A stretch of DNA of 64,000 nt from a virus (IMGVR_UViG_3300049215_000802:1-64000), one strand, 5' to 3'; counted from the first letter of the stretch, positions 15,749 to 24,636 are shown. The notes: generated from the sequence alone by a model not told the origin. A program made the numbers and translations.

Positions 15749-17044
15749 CTAGTAGGCCAGGCGTGTCGTCGACGTCAAAGCGCTTGTGCCGAGCACCCAG
15801 TAGGTCTGTGTGTCGAGTAGGCTGAGGGATAGCGTGATGCGCCAATTCCACGGCGTCTCATCGATCTGGATCCCTTCAACGCGGTTCGTCGTCACGATTG
15901 GCGCGAGTCCAGGCGCGCTCTGTGGCGTCCGGTACACCGTCACGACGTCGCCAATCTCGCGCGCCAGCACCGCAGGCCAGAGCGGATCGTCGATTCCGCC
16001 CTGGAACTCGAGCGTCGGCACGCGAAGCTGCGGCTCCTGATAGACGTTGACGATATGCTGGAGCCGGTTGTTGACCTCGTTGCCGACGCCGGATATGTCT
16101 ACGAGTATCAGGGCGCTATCGTCGTGCGACCGGAGAAAGTACTCCTGGATCGAGGTGCCGCTCGGATCCTGATAGGCGTATTGCGTGCTCGATCCATCGT
16201 TGGCAATGGTCGCCGTCGCGCGATTGTAGATGTACTGATCGTCGAGCTGGAACGTCGGCGGGGTCTTGCCACGGTAGGGAATCTGGCCGGCGCCGCCGCC
16301 GAAGACGGCCTGCACGTTCCGATTCGAGTAGAGCGTCTGCCGTCCCTGAAAACAGAACGTCCCATCCGCCTTGACGAAGGCGACACCAAACTCCGCGTTC
16401 ACAACATCGCCGAGATGCTGTATCGCCTTGGTCGTGTTTGATCCGGTGAACGCCTGGATCGTCGTTGATCCGGTATCAATGGCTCGATCGCCAACTGGCG
16501 CGAGCGCGGTCGTGTGCCCAAGGACGCCATTCGTCGGATCGCCGAGGACCCACGCCTGGCCGGTCGTCCAGCTAATCGTGTCGAGGATGTTATTGATCCG
16601 AGATCCGCTCAGCTCCTGGGAATAGCTCACCGTCGCATCGAGGATCGCGCCGGCCACCATCTTCCATCCGTCCGAGCACTGAATCTCCATCAGTCCGTCG
16701 AACAGACCCGGCGTCGTCAGAATGTAGCGTTCGATGAAGCCGGTATAGAGGATGTACGTCGCGGAGCCGAAGGTGGCGCTCAACTGAACCTTGCGCGCGA
16801 CCTTCAAGTCGCCGTAGTAGGGCCCGGAAACGTTCGTCGGGTCGAAGCGGCGATCGCGGTTATCGAGCCGTACGCTCAAGGTTCCCGCCTGCACCTGATC
16901 GAGCTCGTGTTGCCGGCCGCGCTTCAGGCTCCACCCGCGCACGTAGTCAGACACATCCGTCCACGACGGCGCGACGGTCGGGTTGCTGCCAAAGGAAATC
17001 TGCAGCTGGATCGTCGGGAATCCCGGCTCATTCGCAACCGTCAT
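15749..17044 (-). CDS. Minor tail or hub protein
   Basis: This 431-residue protein starts with a beta domain (IQLQISFGSNP, then WTDVSDYVRGWSLKRGR, then GTLSVRLDNRDRRFDPTN). That is characteristic of distal-tail and hub proteins encoded after tape-measure genes of actinophage-like siphoviruses. Middle and C-terminal parts are beta-rich (VVTVYRTPQSA, NRVEGIQIDE). The gene is ATGA-coupled to the tape measure upstream, which fixes its role at the tail tip. Confidence 0.8.
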   Translation of the reverse strand: MTVANEPGFPTIQLQISFGSNPTVAPSWTDVSDYVRGWSLKRGRQHELDQVQAGTLSVRLDNRDRRFDPTNVSGPYYGDLKVARKVQLSATFGSATYILYTGFIERYILTTPGLFDGLMEIQCSDGWKMVAGAILDATVSYSQELSGSRINNILDTISWTTGQAWVLGDPTNGVLGHTTALAPVGDRAIDTGSTTIQAFTGSNTTKAIQHLGDVVNAEFGVAFVKADGTFCFQGRQTLYSNRNVQAVFGGGAGQIPYRGKTPPTFQLDDQYIYNRATATIANDGSSTQYAYQDPSGTSIQEYFLRSHDDSALILVDISGVGNEVNNRLQHIVNVYQEPQLRVPTLEFQGGIDDPLWPAVLAREIGDVVTVYRTPQSAPGLAPIVTTNRVEGIQIDETPWNWRITLSLSLLDTQTYWVLGTSALTSTTRLAY

Positions 17045-20000
17045 GCGTTCGATCCCAAGATCGAGCCGTTGCGCGAGCCGTAGCGCAGGAGAGATTGCTG
17101 GACGTACGACGTCAGGTTCTGGCCGTCGACGTAGATATTCGGCGGATTGTTCTGTAAAGCTGTTGCGACCGCCGCGCCAAGTTGGTCATAATTCACGCTG
17201 CCCGTCTGACCATCGGGAACGGTGCCGCTCAGATTGCTGGGCGGAGCCGGAATAACCCCCGGCACGGTGAGTGCGGCCCCGCCAACTGGCCCAAGCAGCG
17301 CCGCCATCGCGTAGCTAACCAGATTGGGAAGCGCCGCTTGCAATGACGATTCGAGCGAGGCGATGTCGATCTGTCCGAGCGACACCGGGTTGAGGATCGG
17401 ACTGTCGATCGTCGGCAGGCCCAACGCGCGAAGCCCCTGATTGATGAAGTTGACCATCGGGCCGAGAATCTTGGCGATTCCGTTGATCACCTTGTTGACC
17501 AACTGCTCGACGGTCGAGAGGATGCTATTGATCGTGCCAGCGATTGCAACCGCAGCCTGGACGATCGCGTTGACGATTCCATCCCGGATGTTCTGCCAGG
17601 CGTCCTGAAACTTACGCTCGAGCCAGTCGAGCGTGTCGCCAACCCAAGTGATGACGCCATTCCAAACCCTGGCTATCGTCGAGCTCATGCTGTTCCAGAC
17701 GTTGGTGATCGTGTCTCGGATACCGAACCAGTTGTTGGTCCACGCGAGATAGAGCAGCGCGACTGCCCCGGCAATCAGCCCGACGATGATGAGGATTGGT
17801 GAGAGCGGTAAGAGAGCCAGTCCCTCGGCAACGCCTAGACCAGTGAAGATGACGGACAGCCCTTCGATGATGCCGCCAATCGTCACGAACGCTTCGCCGA
17901 TCGTTGTCAGGATCTGCCAGCCAATGAACGTGACCAGCAACGCCCCCGCGATGTCCTTGAACTTGTTCCAGGTATCGAGACCATCTTTGACCGTGTTGAT
18001 CACGCTCTCGAGGTCGTTGTACAGGTCAGTCGCGTGACTGCTCACCGTGCGAATCGTGTCGCCGAGCGAGGCAAAGTCCTTTTCCGCCTGCCCGCTGGCG
18101 AACCACTGCTCGATCTGGCCGGCGATGCGTTCGATCACGGGCGCCAGGTCGGTGAACGCCTGATGTAGCTTGTCGCGAATCGTCGCGGCAACCTCCGCGA
18201 TCTTGTCCTGGTTCTTACTTGCCCACTCGTAAATCTTCCGAAGCTCGTCCTCAATGTCGGTGTACAAGCCCTTCGGCTGAGCAGCGCCCTCTTGATTCCG
18301 TCCCTCATCGCCGCGGCGCGGTGCCGGTGGCGACATCGGGACGCCGCCGATGATTCCCTGGACGATCAGCCCGAGGTCGGCGAAGTTGGACAGGAGCCCC
18401 GGCAGTGTTTGCGCCTGGCTCGCCGCCATTCCCTTGAAGCGGCTTTGCAGCCCCGACATAATCAGCGGGAGCGCCTGCGAAGCCGGCAACGTCAATGCGT
18501 TCGCCGAATCGAACGATCCTTTCGGCAGGATGTCTTGGAGCGGCACGCCCAGTTGAGCGAACTCGTACGCTGCACGTCCACCTTCGCCCGTCGAGATCCG
18601 CCCCAGAAGCGATGCGATCATCTGCGGTGTCTGGCCGGTTGCCGCCGCCGTGTTGACGATCGTGTCCAGCCACTTGGTCGTATCCAGCTTGAAGCCGGTC
18701 AACGTGCGCGAGGCCTTCCGCAAGTCATCGGCGGTGAACGGTGTCCCGAACGTCGCCTGCATCAAGAACTCGTTGAGCGCTTCGGCGTACTCCTGGCCGT
18801 TCTTCAGCTTCTGGCCGGTGTAGTCTTCGAGCGCCTTCTTCTCGTCGGGTAGTTCGTTGACCTCGGGCCCGGCCATCCGCTTTGCCGCCGCGCTCGGCTT
18901 GCCGCCACCACCTGCGCCCGCGTGGTCAATCTGCTCATTCAGGTCACGGATGTGGCGCTCGTACATCAGGTTCTCTTGGTCGAACCGCTGTTGGAGCGCC
19001 GCGAGTTTGTCTTGCTCGGCTTTCTTGGCGTTGGCGACGTCCTTGTCGTAGGTGGCCTGCTTGACCGCCACCTGCTTCTCGTATGCCGACTGTTCGCTCG
19101 CCATCTGCTGATTCGTCTCGGCGAGCTTCTTCGCCAACGATTCCCGGAGACTGGCGACTTCGGCGTTGTACGAATCCTGGAGCTTCTTGACCCGATCGGC
19201 GTAGGACGCCTCTTCCGTCGCCTGTTCTTGCTGGATCTTCTGAACTTTGAGCTGATACGCCTGATCTGCCGCGGCTTGGGTCGCAGCTTGCTGGGCGTGC
19301 AGGTTGGCCAGGTAACTGTCGTAGTTCTCGCCGGCCAGCGCCTGCTCTTGTTGAATCCGATTTTCGAGTGCGGCGACTAGGTCGCTGTCGCCCGCGGCCC
19401 GCGCGTCGGCTAGGTCCGATTGCAAGCTCTTCGCGTCGGCGAGCGCCTTCTTGCGCTGCGCCTCGTAGGTGTCCGGCGCGGACTGATCCTGCGCCAGAAA
19501 CGTCGCGTCGCGCTTCTCTTGCTCTTGCTGGTAGGTCTCGGTCAGTTGCTCGAGCTGATCCGCCAGCGATTGCATCGTCTTCTGGTGGCTATCCTGAAGC
19601 GACTGCATGGCGTCATTGAACGCCTGGGTCCGCTGCGCCAACTGCTCGTTGAACTGCTGGGTCGCGTCCGCTTCGCCCTGCTTGAGTTTGTCCATCGCCG
19701 CATCGTGTGACGCGGTGAGGTCACTCATCGACTGCTCGTAGGCTTGGGCAAGCTCTTGTAGCGTCGCCGTCAGCGTGTCGCGAGCTTTCTGGGCTTCGTC
19801 GTTGATCTGGGCAATCGCGCGCGCGTGATCTTGCGCGGCGTCGGCCATCGACTGCTGCGCCCGAGCGATCGTGTAGCCCGCACTGCTCGTGCGACTGGCC
19901 GCGGCATCGGACGCCTGGCCGGTGTTATTCATCGACGTCGAGGCGTTGTCGAACAAGACGCCCATCTGGGTGTTGAACTGTTCGATCGCCGAGTTGACGT

Positions 20001-20196
20001 CCATCATCGAGCTGAAGAGCTCGTGAACCGCGTCGATCGCGCCATCAACTGACGCGACGAAGGCCTCGCCGATGACCAGCCCGGTCGCGATCTCGGCAAC
20101 CGCGTTGAGCGCACTGCCGACCGAATTGACCGACGCGAGCGCGCCCGAGGCATCGCCGAGTAGTCGAAAGGTGACGTCGCCGCCGCTGACACTCAT
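17041..20196 (-). CDS. Tape measure protein
   Basis: This 1051-residue protein has a long coiled-coil region from about residue 100 to 440, rich in Gln, Ala, Glu and Lys. A hydrophobic cluster around residues 750-820 contains several membrane-like helices (GLALLPLSPILIIVGLIAGA). A short C-terminal tail follows. It starts straight after the tail chaperone stop codon, the usual position. At about 1.5 angstrom per residue it predicts a tail near 150 nm. It would set tail length and help DNA cross the membrane. Confidence 0.9.
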   Translation of the reverse strand: MSVSGGDVTFRLLGDASGALASVNSVGSALNAVAEIATGLVIGEAFVASVDGAIDAVHELFSSMMDVNSAIEQFNTQMGVLFDNASTSMNNTGQASDAAASRTSSAGYTIARAQQSMADAAQDHARAIAQINDEAQKARDTLTATLQELAQAYEQSMSDLTASHDAAMDKLKQGEADATQQFNEQLAQRTQAFNDAMQSLQDSHQKTMQSLADQLEQLTETYQQEQEKRDATFLAQDQSAPDTYEAQRKKALADAKSLQSDLADARAAGDSDLVAALENRIQQEQALAGENYDSYLANLHAQQAATQAAADQAYQLKVQKIQQEQATEEASYADRVKKLQDSYNAEVASLRESLAKKLAETNQQMASEQSAYEKQVAVKQATYDKDVANAKKAEQDKLAALQQRFDQENLMYERHIRDLNEQIDHAGAGGGGKPSAAAKRMAGPEVNELPDEKKALEDYTGQKLKNGQEYAEALNEFLMQATFGTPFTADDLRKASRTLTGFKLDTTKWLDTIVNTAAATGQTPQMIASLLGRISTGEGGRAAYEFAQLGVPLQDILPKGSFDSANALTLPASQALPLIMSGLQSRFKGMAASQAQTLPGLLSNFADLGLIVQGIIGGVPMSPPAPRRGDEGRNQEGAAQPKGLYTDIEDELRKIYEWASKNQDKIAEVAATIRDKLHQAFTDLAPVIERIAGQIEQWFASGQAEKDFASLGDTIRTVSSHATDLYNDLESVINTVKDGLDTWNKFKDIAGALLVTFIGWQILTTIGEAFVTIGGIIEGLSVIFTGLGVAEGLALLPLSPILIIVGLIAGAVALLYLAWTNNWFGIRDTITNVWNSMSSTIARVWNGVITWVGDTLDWLERKFQDAWQNIRDGIVNAIVQAAVAIAGTINSILSTVEQLVNKVINGIAKILGPMVNFINQGLRALGLPTIDSPILNPVSLGQIDIASLESSLQAALPNLVSYAMAALLGPVGGAALTVPGVIPAPPSNLSGTVPDGQTGSVNYDQLGAAVATALQNNPPNIYVDGQNLTSYVQQSLLRYGSRNGSILGSNA

Positions 20197-20559
20197 CTAG
20201 CCGAACACCTTGGCGAAGGCAGCATCCATCGCCGCTTGCTTGGGGTCTCGGTTCTTGCGCTCATCGCGACCTCCAAACACGGCGTTCAATTGCTCAATCT
20301 TCGCTAGTAAATCGGTGGGCTTGGCCGGCTCTTTCTTGTGGAACGGCATAAAGTCGATCGGTTGGAACGGCTCGGTGTCCGGTCCGCGGTTGACGTTGGC
20401 GATGACGCTCGCGAGCATCGCCGCCCGCCAGTCCTGCCGCTCGATCATGCCTTCGCGTCGTTGCAGAAGCGCGTCGAACTCTTTGAGCGTGAGCCGCCAG
20501 AAGGTATCATCGCTCAGGCCGAGATCGTGAACGCCGATCGACCACAGGTCTAGCCAGCT
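20197..20559 (-). CDS. Tail assembly chaperone, T-like frameshift extension
   Basis: Read in the -1 frame from the heptamer at 20559-20565, this segment is open for 120 codons. It encodes a typical chaperone extension: LDLWSIGVHDLGLSDDTFWR, then LTLKEFDALLQRR. An ATG at 20448 would start an 83-residue product but would drop this conserved part. I therefore read it as the T half of a G-T fusion of about 228 residues made by frameshifting, as in lambda gpG-gpT. Confidence 0.85.
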   Translation of the reverse strand, partial: SWLDLWSIGVHDLGLSDDTFWRLTLKEFDALLQRREGMIERQDWRAAMLASVIANVNRGPDTEPFQPIDFMPFHKKEPAKPTDLLAKIEQLNAVFGGRDERKNRDPKQAAMDAAFAKVFG

Positions 20560-20882
20560 AAAGGGGTCTCAGGTTCGGCCTGCTCGCCCTTCGCTTCGGG
20601 CATCGCCGCGCTGAACGCGCGCCTGAAGGCGTCCGACACATCGGCCAGGTTGTGCAAGTCGATCATGTCGCCGACCTGTTCCGGCGTGAGCGTCGGATCC
20701 TCGTGGATCAGCGCTGCCCAGACGTAGACCCTCAGATCCTTGAGACCAATCTGGGTGGCCTTCGTGTTGAGCATCGATCGCCCAGTCCGCTCCTCACACT
20801 CGATCATCGCGTTGAGGGTGAAGCGCAGGTGCCGCGTCTTGTCCAGTTCGATCGGCACGAGAGGGACGGCTGACTTTGGCAT
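20550..20882 (-). CDS. Tail assembly chaperone, G-like
   Basis: This 110-residue protein has the usual chaperone composition. A beta start (VPIELDKTRHLRFTLNAMIE) is followed by helical segments (KDLRVYVWAALIHEDPTLTP) and an acidic Pro-rich end leading into the slippery site. It lies between the tail tube and tape measure genes, where the chaperone that coats the tape measure during assembly is expected. Confidence 0.85.
   Translation of the reverse strand: MPKSAVPLVPIELDKTRHLRFTLNAMIECEERTGRSMLNTKATQIGLKDLRVYVWAALIHEDPTLTPEQVGDMIDLHNLADVSDAFRRAFSAAMPEAKGEQAEPETPLAG
20559..20565 (-). promoter_or_regulatory. -1 frameshift site CCCTTTA in tail assembly chaperone
   Basis: The zero frame reads ACC CCT TTA GCT GGC TAG, giving C-CCT-TTA in X-XXY-YYZ phase nine bases before the stop completes. 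A slip to CCC TTT enters the open T-like frame. A small GACC-TGTG-GTC hairpin lies downstream. This is the classic position for frameshifting in siphovirus tail chaperones. Confidence 0.85.
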
Positions 20883-20929
20883 AACCTCTCCGCGCCCGGG
20901 ACTGCTCGCACAGTCCCGGGCTATTCCGA

Positions 20930-21364
20930 TTAGGCGAGGGTCGGCTGGCCGGTGATCTTGAGCGTGGCGTCCAGCGACAGCTTGTCTTTAGTCGGCGCCT
21001 TCGGCGCGTAATCGGTCACGTAGGTCGCAAACTGCCACGTCGTCGAGTTCGGGTCGGTGAACACGAGCTTGTAATTCCGCTTGTTGCGGTTCACCTGGTC
21101 GCGGAGGATGCCCGAGCTAAACGACTGGGTTGCCGCCTGGGGAATGAAGTTCGCGGTGATCTTGATGTCGCCGCCGTGCAGCAGGGTGGGAATGGATTCA
21201 TCCCAATCTCCTGAGCTGTCGTGGCTGGTGCCGTCGGCGACGTCGAGCTTGATGCTCGGTCCGGTGATGTCGACGACTTCGGCGACCGTCGTAAAGTTTT
21301 CAGGACTTTGGCCGTCGCCGATCTTGAGCAGGGTTCCCTGCGCGCGTACGCCTTGCGTGGCCAT
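20930..21364 (-). CDS. Major tail tube protein
   Basis: This 144-residue beta protein has features of TP901-type tail tube subunits: GTLLKIGDGQSPENFTTVAE, then VVDITGPS, then GDIKITANFIPQ, and a final LDATLKITGQPTL strand. AAGGAGG precedes the ATG. Its place just upstream of the chaperone and tape measure genes supports the call. Confidence 0.88.
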   Translation of the reverse strand: MATQGVRAQGTLLKIGDGQSPENFTTVAEVVDITGPSIKLDVADGTSHDSSGDWDESIPTLLHGGDIKITANFIPQAATQSFSSGILRDQVNRNKRNYKLVFTDPNSTTWQFATYVTDYAPKAPTKDKLSLDATLKITGQPTLA

Positions 21365-21389
21365 TGCTTCCTCCTTGCCTTACGGCGCG

Positions 21390-21746
21390 TTACGGCAGAA
21401 TGATCGGCGAAAACAGAATCGCCGCGTTGTTTGCCTGGTAATACAGATTGCCGTCCGGCTGACGCCAACCCGTCTGTTGGAACGGTCCGAAGATCGCGAT
21501 CTTGCCGTGCGCGATCGAGAACGCTGAAATGTCGCCGGTCCGGCCGAGCGGGTCGGCGACCGACGTGACGGTGACGGTGTAGGTGTTGGCGCCGTCCGAG
21601 TTGTACGCGACGAGCAGTTCCTTGCCGGTCGATGGCGTCGAGTTATTGTTGCCCGTATCGGCTGCTGTCTGGGTGAGAATCAGGCCGGTCACGCCGGCGC
21701 CAGTGCAACCCGGAGCCGCTTGGCCTGCGATTGCTGTTCGTGCCAT
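21390..21746 (-). CDS. Small beta-domain phage protein (member 1 of three)
   Basis: This 118-residue protein is built of the repeated domain also found at 24085-24435 and at the C-terminus of 24644-26722. Shared elements include ELLVAYNSDGANTYTVTVTS, a GRTGDI segment, and FGPFQQTGWRQPDGNLYYQA. It is encoded downstream of a C2H2 finger protein, as is the second copy. A virion surface or tail decoration role is likely. Confidence 0.7.
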   Translation of the reverse strand: MARTAIAGQAAPGCTGAGVTGLILTQTAADTGNNNSTPSTGKELLVAYNSDGANTYTVTVTSVADPLGRTGDISAFSIAHGKIAIFGPFQQTGWRQPDGNLYYQANNAAILFSPIILP

Positions 21747-21760
21747 TCGTCAGATCTCCT

Positions 21761-22198
21761 TTAGCGGCCGCGTGACCGCGTATTCTCTCGTGTGCCATCG
21801 GGTCGGAGTGGATGCGCTTCGTCGAAATGGGTCGCGATGACCTCTTCGTCGAGGCAATCAAACGGACAGTACGCGCACTGGTAATTCAGCAACCCGCCCC
21901 ACGTGCTCGCCGTCCAGTGCCCGATCGGCTTCGGCCGGTCGGCAACTGGCGCTGGCGCAGGCTCCGGTTCGCGTGTCGGATCCTCCAGCAGCACTGGCGC
22001 TTGCTCTGCACTGTCGCTGGGTAGCGATGTGACACTGGTGACCGGTTCGACCGGCGGTTCGTCAGCGACAGGTGATGTCGGTGGGTCCGGGGTTGGCGCC
22101 GGTTCAGGCATTCCCGCAACCGATTCGACCGGTTTGTCGTCGATGGCAGGAGCGCTTGGCGCCTCCTGAAGTTCAACTTCTTGTGGCACGTACTCCAT
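21761..22198 (-). CDS. Acidic Pro-rich protein with C-terminal C2H2 finger
   Basis: The first 90 of 145 residues are acidic and Pro-rich, with no fold evident. The last 50 contain YQCAYCPFDCLDEEVIATHF, then DEAH, a Cys-x2-Cys-x12-His-x4-His finger. It sits between the tail completion genes and the beta-domain protein. The finger could be structural in the virion or bind nucleic acid. Confidence 0.65.
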   Translation of the reverse strand: MEYVPQEVELQEAPSAPAIDDKPVESVAGMPEPAPTPDPPTSPVADEPPVEPVTSVTSLPSDSAEQAPVLLEDPTREPEPAPAPVADRPKPIGHWTASTWGGLLNYQCAYCPFDCLDEEVIATHFDEAHPLRPDGTRENTRSRGR

Positions 22199-22213
22199 CT
22201 GTCACCCCACCAA

Positions 22214-22630
22214 TCAGGACGGTTCTTTGACGACTTGACAGTTGAATCCGATAATCACTCGCTCTTTCAAATCGCGCCGCAACTCGAATGGCGACTGCAG
22301 CGGCACGATCTCGCGATACCAAACCTGTTCTCCGTCACTCGCGGTCAAGAACGTGTTTTTGACGATCATCAGCGCGAGGTAGACCGCCCTCGCCCGGGCG
22401 CGTGGTCCGTCGTAATCCTGCGGTTCGCCGCGGCACGCCACCTGGAACCGCGGCCGCTCATAAGCCACCCCGGGAATGTCGTGGGTATACTCACCGTCCA
22501 TCCCGCCATAGTCGCGAACCACGGTGCAGACATTGGGCTGATCTGGTTCTTGCGAATAGAACAGGTTCGTCCCGAGCGTTCCGAGACCCAGGCCCTGGAG
22601 ATAGGTTGTCACTTCGTCGCACAGCGACAT
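22214..22630 (-). CDS. Tail terminator or completion protein
   Basis: This 138-residue protein (CDEVTTYLQGLGLGTLGTNL, then RPRFQVACRGEPQDYDGPRA, then RVIIGFNCQVVKE) fits the minor capsid or tail terminator proteins encoded between neck and tail tube genes. It shares one base with the preceding gene. It would cap the tail at the neck end. Confidence 0.7.
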   Translation of the reverse strand: MSLCDEVTTYLQGLGLGTLGTNLFYSQEPDQPNVCTVVRDYGGMDGEYTHDIPGVAYERPRFQVACRGEPQDYDGPRARARAVYLALMIVKNTFLTASDGEQVWYREIVPLQSPFELRRDLKERVIIGFNCQVVKEPS

Positions 22631-23019
22631 CAGAGTTCGCTCCGCAGCTTGTCACCGATTCGTCCGGCCATTCCGTTCGCGGCCTTCAGCAACGGCTCCT
22701 CGAGATACTTGGCCTGGCCAACGGTGTGGCGATAACTCAAATCCTCGTGCTGGCGTAGCGCATACGGCGCGCTCGGGCCACCATAGCCAAGGGTCACGCT
22801 CACCTGGTTGCCGCTCATCTGAGGCGGATCGACGTGACCAGTTGAGCGGAGCATGCCGGTATCGACGGGCACATAGTTGGCTTTCGAATCGGTCATCACC
22901 AACTCAGCCTCCTGGTAGAGCGCGGCTCCAAGTGCCTGGGAAGCATTCTGCCCAAACTGGTTGAGTACCCCCTGGAGCGCGCTCAACCCGTCGACCTGGA
23001 CGTTCACAATCCCGGCCAT
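22630..23019 (-). CDS. HK97 gp10-like neck or tail completion protein
   Basis: This 129-residue protein has the signature of the family: an N-terminal helix (LSALQGVLNQFGQNASQALG), then YVPVDTGMLRSTGHVDPPQ and a C-terminal helix. The PVDTGxLR motif is typical. It follows the head-closure gene without a gap. Confidence 0.85.
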   Translation of the reverse strand: MAGIVNVQVDGLSALQGVLNQFGQNASQALGAALYQEAELVMTDSKANYVPVDTGMLRSTGHVDPPQMSGNQVSVTLGYGGPSAPYALRQHEDLSYRHTVGQAKYLEEPLLKAANGMAGRIGDKLRSEL

Positions 23020-23358
23020 TTAGGCCCCTCGCTTGTGCCAGGTATAGATAATCGTCGCGTACCCGCCAAACTCATCCGGACTGCTGTTCACGCTCTGCAC
23101 GATCGGTTGCGTCCCGTCCGGTAGCGTGACCCGATCCTCCGACGTGATTGACGGTGTGTAGTTCAGGTAGATCGACGCCCAGTTCACCAGATCCACCTGG
23201 CCATCGTGGTAAAACGATCGGACCGAATTGACGACCCGCGCTTGGTAGGTTACCGGCGAGCCAAAGACCGGCGAGCCATCGCCCTTTCTCACGTTGAAGG
23301 GCTCGACCGTGACCGTCTGCGTCAGCAGCTCCAAAAGCTGCGGGTCCAGTCCAGCCAT
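23020..23358 (-). CDS. Head-closure (stopper) protein
   Basis: The 112-residue beta protein contains TVTVEPFNVRKGDGSPVFGS, then TSEDRVTLPDGTQPIVQSVN and a final YATIIYTWHKR strand, like SPP1 gp16-type stoppers. Its place upstream of the gp10-like and terminator genes is canonical. It would sit under the adaptor and close the head after packaging. Confidence 0.75.
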   Translation of the reverse strand: MAGLDPQLLELLTQTVTVEPFNVRKGDGSPVFGSPVTYQARVVNSVRSFYHDGQVDLVNWASIYLNYTPSITSEDRVTLPDGTQPIVQSVNSSPDEFGGYATIIYTWHKRGA

Positions 23359-23810
23359 CAGGTCGTTGTTCCTGCCGGCGCGTACTCAACAGTCGCCGCG
23401 GTCACTGGATACGTATTGGTCATCGTCGCCAATTGCGATGGATTCGCCGGCTGTGAGATGGTCGCGGGCGTCGCGGCTGGCGTCGGTGTTGTCGGCATTG
23501 GCAACACGGCGTGGACGTTCACCACCGGAGCCGGAGTCCCTTTTAGCGCATCAACGAGCTGCACAATTGCACTGATGAGAGAGGACTCCTGCGGTGACGG
23601 GTTGGGTCCCGCGACCGATTGAAGCAAGCTCGGTAGCAGGATCGTCAACAGTGTCACCGCAAAACCAAGTAGCGGCAGGAGTGCCGCGGCGACGAGAGCC
23701 AAACTCGATGGCAGCAACGCTGTGTTCGCCCCGAGAACGTTCGCGACGATGATCAGTCCGCCGACACCGAGCGCAATCGCGAGGTACTTGAGCAGATGGC
23801 TGGTTTGCAC
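23358..23810 (-). CDS. Holin-like membrane protein
   Basis: This 150-residue protein has two hydrophobic helices (LAIALGVGGLIIVANVL, then LALVAAALLPLLGFAVTLLT), a loop, and a Thr/Pro/Ala-rich soluble tail. It shares its last base with the head-closure start. Together with the XhlA-like gene upstream it could form a holin system. Unusually, it is embedded in the neck genes about 12 kb from the endolysin. Confidence 0.6.
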   Translation of the reverse strand: MQTSHLLKYLAIALGVGGLIIVANVLGANTALLPSSLALVAAALLPLLGFAVTLLTILLPSLLQSVAGPNPSPQESSLISAIVQLVDALKGTPAPVVNVHAVLPMPTTPTPAATPATISQPANPSQLATMTNTYPVTAATVEYAPAGTTT

Positions 23811-23819
23811 GTTGCCTCC

Positions 23820-24083
23820 CTAATGGACAAACTGCTTGATGAGCGCCACGGTAATCGTGACCGCTGCCGGGAAACCCACGATCAGGAGTGCGACGGCACC
23901 AATGACGCGGTTCTGCCACTTCTCCAGATCGGACAGGCGATCATCGCGTACCTTATCGTCCTTGACGTCGTTATCGCGCGTCTGCTGGATCGTCGTCTTG
24001 AGATCGACGATCCCCTGGGTCAACTGGCGGATCTGCTCTTCCAGGTGCGCGATTGCGACCGCTGTCGACGTCGTCGCTGCCAT
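23820..24083 (-). CDS. XhlA-like hemolysin or holin accessory protein
   Basis: This 87-residue protein has an N-terminal coiled coil (HLEEQIRQLTQGIVDLKTTI, then DRLSDLEKW) and one C-terminal transmembrane helix (IGAVALLIVGFPAAVTITVA). That is the exact layout of XhlA-type membrane proteins that partner holins. It probably cooperates with the two-helix protein encoded next to it. Confidence 0.75.
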   Translation of the reverse strand: MAATTSTAVAIAHLEEQIRQLTQGIVDLKTTIQQTRDNDVKDDKVRDDRLSDLEKWQNRVIGAVALLIVGFPAAVTITVALIKQFVH

Positions 24084-24084
24084 C

Positions 24085-24435
24085 TCACCACCCCGTTAGC
24101 GTCACGAGCGCGACCTGGAGCGCCGAGTTGTCGCCACTGAACCAAAGCTTTCCGTCGGATTGGATCCATCCCGCGACCGGGAAGGGCCCAAGCGCCTGGA
24201 ATCCGCCGGCGGGAACCGCCGCCACGAGATCGCCCGTACGCAGACTGGGGTCACTCGACGACGTGACCGTCAGATTGTGCGCTGACGAATCGGTGTTCTG
24301 GACGACAATCACCTGACCGCCGGTTAGGACGCAGGCGTTGCCGTTGGCAACGTCAACCGCCGTGAAGGTGAGCGCCACGCCCGCAGTTGCGTAGGGTCCA
24401 GTCGCGACGGCCGGCGTTATGACAGTTCGCGCCAT
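24085..24435 (-). CDS. Small beta-domain phage protein (member 2 of three)
   Basis: This 116-residue protein is closely related to the C-terminal domain of 24644-26722. Both have an ITPVxATxPY start, an NTDxxxAHxLTV strand, a RTxxLxxxxPA segment and a GPxxVxGWxxxxG segment. It is directly preceded by a small C2H2 finger gene and directly followed by the XhlA-like gene. It is probably a virion surface domain. Confidence 0.7.
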   Translation of the reverse strand: MARTVITPAVATGPYATAGVALTFTAVDVANGNACVLTGGQVIVVQNTDSSAHNLTVTSSSDPSLRTGDLVAAVPAGGFQALGPFPVAGWIQSDGKLWFSGDNSALQVALVTLTGW

Positions 24436-24636
24436 CTAGACCTCGCGCGTCCCAACGAGATTCCCGAAGCGGTCGTAGTGATTCAGCGTCGCCGTGATCC
24501 GCGCCGGCGGTTCGCCGTGGACCTTCTCCTGGTGCTCGATCATCGCCTCGCGGCTCAGCGTGTCGAACTGACAAAGCGCGCACTCAAAGAGCGGATGCTC
24601 TTGCCAGTTGCGCTCGACAAATGCTGCGTTTGCCAT
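24436..24636 (-). CDS. Small C2H2-finger protein
   Basis: This 66-residue protein contains FECALCQFDTLSREAMIEHQ, then EKVH, a Cys-x2-Cys-x12-His-x4-His finger with the same spacing as the protein at 21761-22198. The ATG at 24636 has GAGG six bases upstream. It abuts the beta-domain gene downstream, so the finger and beta domain form a pair that occurs twice in this phage. Confidence 0.65.
   Translation of the reverse strand: MANAAFVERNWQEHPLFECALCQFDTLSREAMIEHQEKVHGEPPARITATLNHYDRFGNLVGTREV

Noticed and set aside
20197-20448. Independent 83-residue gene from ATG 20448
   Set aside because: The conserved chaperone segment lies upstream in the same frame without a start, so a frameshift product explains it better.
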